From assembly GCA_045863035.1 (NCBI GenBank), contig BTUV01000077.1, positions 1 through 14,095 on the forward strand: DNA of 14,095 nt, read 5' to 3'. The position numbers and the translations under genes were made by a program. The notes below the pieces were generated by a model. That model searched no databases, had not been told where the DNA came from, and saw only the letters and a program-made list of their open reading frames with translations. Each line of letters opens with the position of its first letter. Positions within the stretch are counted from its first letter, which is position 1. This document shows, in pieces, positions 12,471 through 14,095 of this stretch. Source of the stretch: H2-BAC3 sp045863035 (lineage in GTDB: Bacteria; Bacteroidota; Ignavibacteria; Ignavibacteriales; Ignavibacteriaceae).

Positions 12471-13916
12471 ATGTCACGTACAAAACTTAAACACGAATTG
12501 ATAACCGTAACCATTGAGTCGTATGTATTCGAGGGGAAAGGGCTTGCCCGTCACCGCAATATAAGTGCCGAGGGGGAAGAGAAGGATTTAGTGATTTTTG
12601 TTGATCATGCGTATCCGGGTGACACCGCCGTGGTTGAAATACGCAAAAAGAAAAAGAATTATTACGAAGCGGAAATCCATGAACTGATAACTCCCTCGCC
12701 ATTCAGGCAGGCGGCACGATGCAAATACTTTGGGGTCTGTGGCGGCTGCCGTCAGCAGGATATGGTATATGAACAGCAGACAAAGTTTAAGCATGAGCAG
12801 GTGGTAAATCTCTTTACGAGGCAGGGGGGCTTTAGCGATTTTGAAATACTTGACATTGTGCCCGCGCCCACTGAGTTTTATTACCGCAACAAGATGGAAT
12901 TCACCTTTGCGCGTAAACGATGGCTCAGCCGGGAGGAGATTCAGGGAGATGTGCAGTTCAGTGATGCGCTTTTTGCGGGACTCCACGTGCCCGGTGTCTA
13001 TGATAAAGTGATTGATATTGATGAGTGCTTTCTTCAGTCACCTGAGAGTAATGCGATATTGAACCACTCAAGAGATTTTTTCCTGAAGAAGAATATACCG
13101 GCTTACACCACCTCTGATCATACCGGCTTTTTACGGAATCTGGTTATCAGGCAGACGGGAAACACCGGTCAGCTCATGGTGAATCTGGTTACAGCAGGTG
13201 AAAATGCTGAGCTGATGCAGGAGTACTCAGTATATATACGGGAACTGGTTCCGAAAATAACAACCATTGTTAATAATATACATACAGGAAAAGCATCCGT
13301 AGCAGTTGGGGAGTATGAGATTGTGATATTTGGTCCGGGGTATATAGAAGATGAGATAGGGCACTGCCGGTTCAGAATCAGTTCTAACTCATTTTTTCAG
13401 ACAAACACAAAACAGGCGGAGCGGCTTTACGCTATTGCGCGTGAGTTCGCCGGTATAAAAAAATCTGATGTGGTATATGACCTGTATTGCGGCGCGGGCA
13501 CGATAAGTTTATATGTAGCCGGTGACGCAAAAGAGGTGTATGGGTTTGAAGCATCATCCTCAGCAATTAAGGACGCAGCAGTAAATCAGCAGATTAACAA
13601 GAATAGTAATACCAGATTTTTTGAGTCGAATCTTTATAAGAGTTTTTTGCCGGAAGTCGCGGAGAATAATCTTGCTAAACCTGATATTCTTATTACCGAC
13701 CCGCCAAGAAACGGTATGCACACAAACACGGTTGAAGATATTCTGAAACTCAGGCCGGGCAGGATAGTATATATAAGCTGCAATCCTGCAACGCAGGTGC
13801 GCGATATAAAGCTGCTGAAAGAAGGGGGATATAAGCTGGAAAAAATTCAGCCGGTAGATATGTTTCCGCATACGTATCATATTGAAAATGTAGCGCTTTT
13901 GAAGAATGAAGTATGA
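12471..13916 (+). CDS. rlmD: 23S rRNA (uracil-C5)-methyltransferase, RlmD/RumA family
   Basis: The 481-aa protein has an N-terminal TRAM-like RNA-binding domain (about residues 8-72). Iron-sulfur cluster cysteines follow at C84, C90 and C93 (CKYFGVCGGC), with C186 (DECFLQS) as the probable fourth. The central RNA-binding insert precedes a C-terminal Rossmann methyltransferase: DLYCGAGTISL at 337-347 binds S-adenosylmethionine, DPPRNGM is at 410-416, YISCNP has the nucleophile C437, and HIENVALL has the likely general base E472. The family makes 5-methyluridine in 23S rRNA, classically U1939; the exact site (or a related RlmCD or tRNA target) cannot be read from sequence, so the symbol is by family. 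No ribosome binding site is clear before the ATG at 12471. The final codons and stop (gaa gta tga) lie in a period-7 repeat, so the C-terminal end may vary. Confidence 0.92.
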   Translation: MSRTKLKHELITVTIESYVFEGKGLARHRNISAEGEEKDLVIFVDHAYPGDTAVVEIRKKKKNYYEAEIHELITPSPFRQAARCKYFGVCGGCRQQDMVYEQQTKFKHEQVVNLFTRQGGFSDFEILDIVPAPTEFYYRNKMEFTFARKRWLSREEIQGDVQFSDALFAGLHVPGVYDKVIDIDECFLQSPESNAILNHSRDFFLKKNIPAYTTSDHTGFLRNLVIRQTGNTGQLMVNLVTAGENAELMQEYSVYIRELVPKITTIVNNIHTGKASVAVGEYEIVIFGPGYIEDEIGHCRFRISSNSFFQTNTKQAERLYAIAREFAGIKKSDVVYDLYCGAGTISLYVAGDAKEVYGFEASSSAIKDAAVNQQINKNSNTRFFESNLYKSFLPEVAENNLAKPDILITDPPRNGMHTNTVEDILKLRPGRIVYISCNPATQVRDIKLLKEGGYKLEKIQPVDMFPHTYHIENVALLKNEV

Positions 13917-13952
13917 AGTAAGAATTATGAAGTATGAAGTATGAAGTATGAA
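13911..13952 (+). repeat. Period-7 tandem tract, six units of GTATGAA, overlapping the rlmD stop
   Basis: Units GTATGAA, GTAAGAA, TTATGAA, then three GTATGAA. The first unit contains the rlmD stop codon (13914-13916). The unit equals the one downstream of the propeller gene (3364-3405) when that is read on its own coding strand. Confidence 0.9.
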
Positions 13953-14071
13953 TGTGGAGATGGGAGAATTTAGTTCGTCATTTAGCCCTTACCCCCTTTT
14001 TTTGGACCAGTACCCCCGCAAAGGCGCACCTGACTTTTGCCATAATTTGATTAAGTCGTAAAAACAAGAGA

Positions 14072-14095
14072 ATGCGTTTTAAAAACAAAGATTTT
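14072..14095 (+). CDS. Possible start of a further gene, cut by the window end
   Basis: ATG at 14072 follows a purine-rich AAGAG and is open for eight codons (MRFKNKDF) to the end. TAATTTG at about 14043-14049 could be a promoter element. There is too little sequence to assign any product, and the frame may be chance. The 119 bases between the heptamer tract and this ATG hold no other recognised element. Confidence 0.25.

Overview
The window looks like chromosomal DNA from an environmental, Gram-negative member of the Bacteroidota/Chlorobiota/Ignavibacteria group, probably a draft or metagenome assembly. Three things point there. A large secreted protein ends in a type IX secretion (Por/T9SS) sorting domain with the NYPNPFNPAT signature typical of Ignavibacteria. 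There is a heptose epimerase for lipopolysaccharide core. Many genes lack strong Shine-Dalgarno sites. A run of 100 Ns marks a scaffold join. This placement is inference from protein style, not a phylogeny. No rRNA, tRNA, CRISPR array, transposase or phage gene is visible.

Layout. 1-539: C-terminal part of an AlkD-type DNA alkylation repair protein, with an in-frame stop cutting off its N-terminal half. 540-1248: non-coding, with three tandem 97-bp units each carrying a GC-rich palindrome, then a leader with a hairpin that could hide a ribosome binding site. 1249-3043: five small same-strand genes (48-aa zinc ribbon, membrane-anchored unknown, lipoprotein, zinc-ribbon TM2 protein, DUF2752 protein), all small and mostly envelope-associated. 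3044-3405: repeat-rich intergenic DNA. 3406-5808 (minus): 800-aa secreted Asp-box/YCF48-like beta-propeller protein with a T9SS tail. 6058-6255 (minus): DUF2892 inner-membrane protein with its own terminator. 6256-6883: repeat-rich intergenic DNA. 6884-7276: extremely acidic small protein. 7309-8283 (minus): hldD, ADP-heptose epimerase. 8421-12119: full-length cobalamin-dependent methionine synthase metH, with an intrinsic terminator downstream. 12471-13916: RlmD/RumA-type Fe-S rRNA uridine methyltransferase. 14072-end: possible start of another gene.

The main genes are unlinked housekeeping or envelope functions: repair, methionine and one-carbon metabolism, LPS heptose, rRNA modification and a secreted propeller. 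The small-gene block at 1249-3043 is the only cluster that looks like an operon of unknown purpose.

The most unusual content is non-coding. Seven intergenic tracts are built from tandem units of exactly 7 nt with different sequences, several starting at or just after a stop codon and one overlapping the rlmD stop. Because 7 is not a multiple of 3, a heptamer containing a stop codon gives stops in all three frames. The other notable signals are the hairpin over the 48-aa gene's start, a copied alkD 3' end, and exact 55-bp copies on both sides of the N gap that are almost certainly an unmerged contig overlap.
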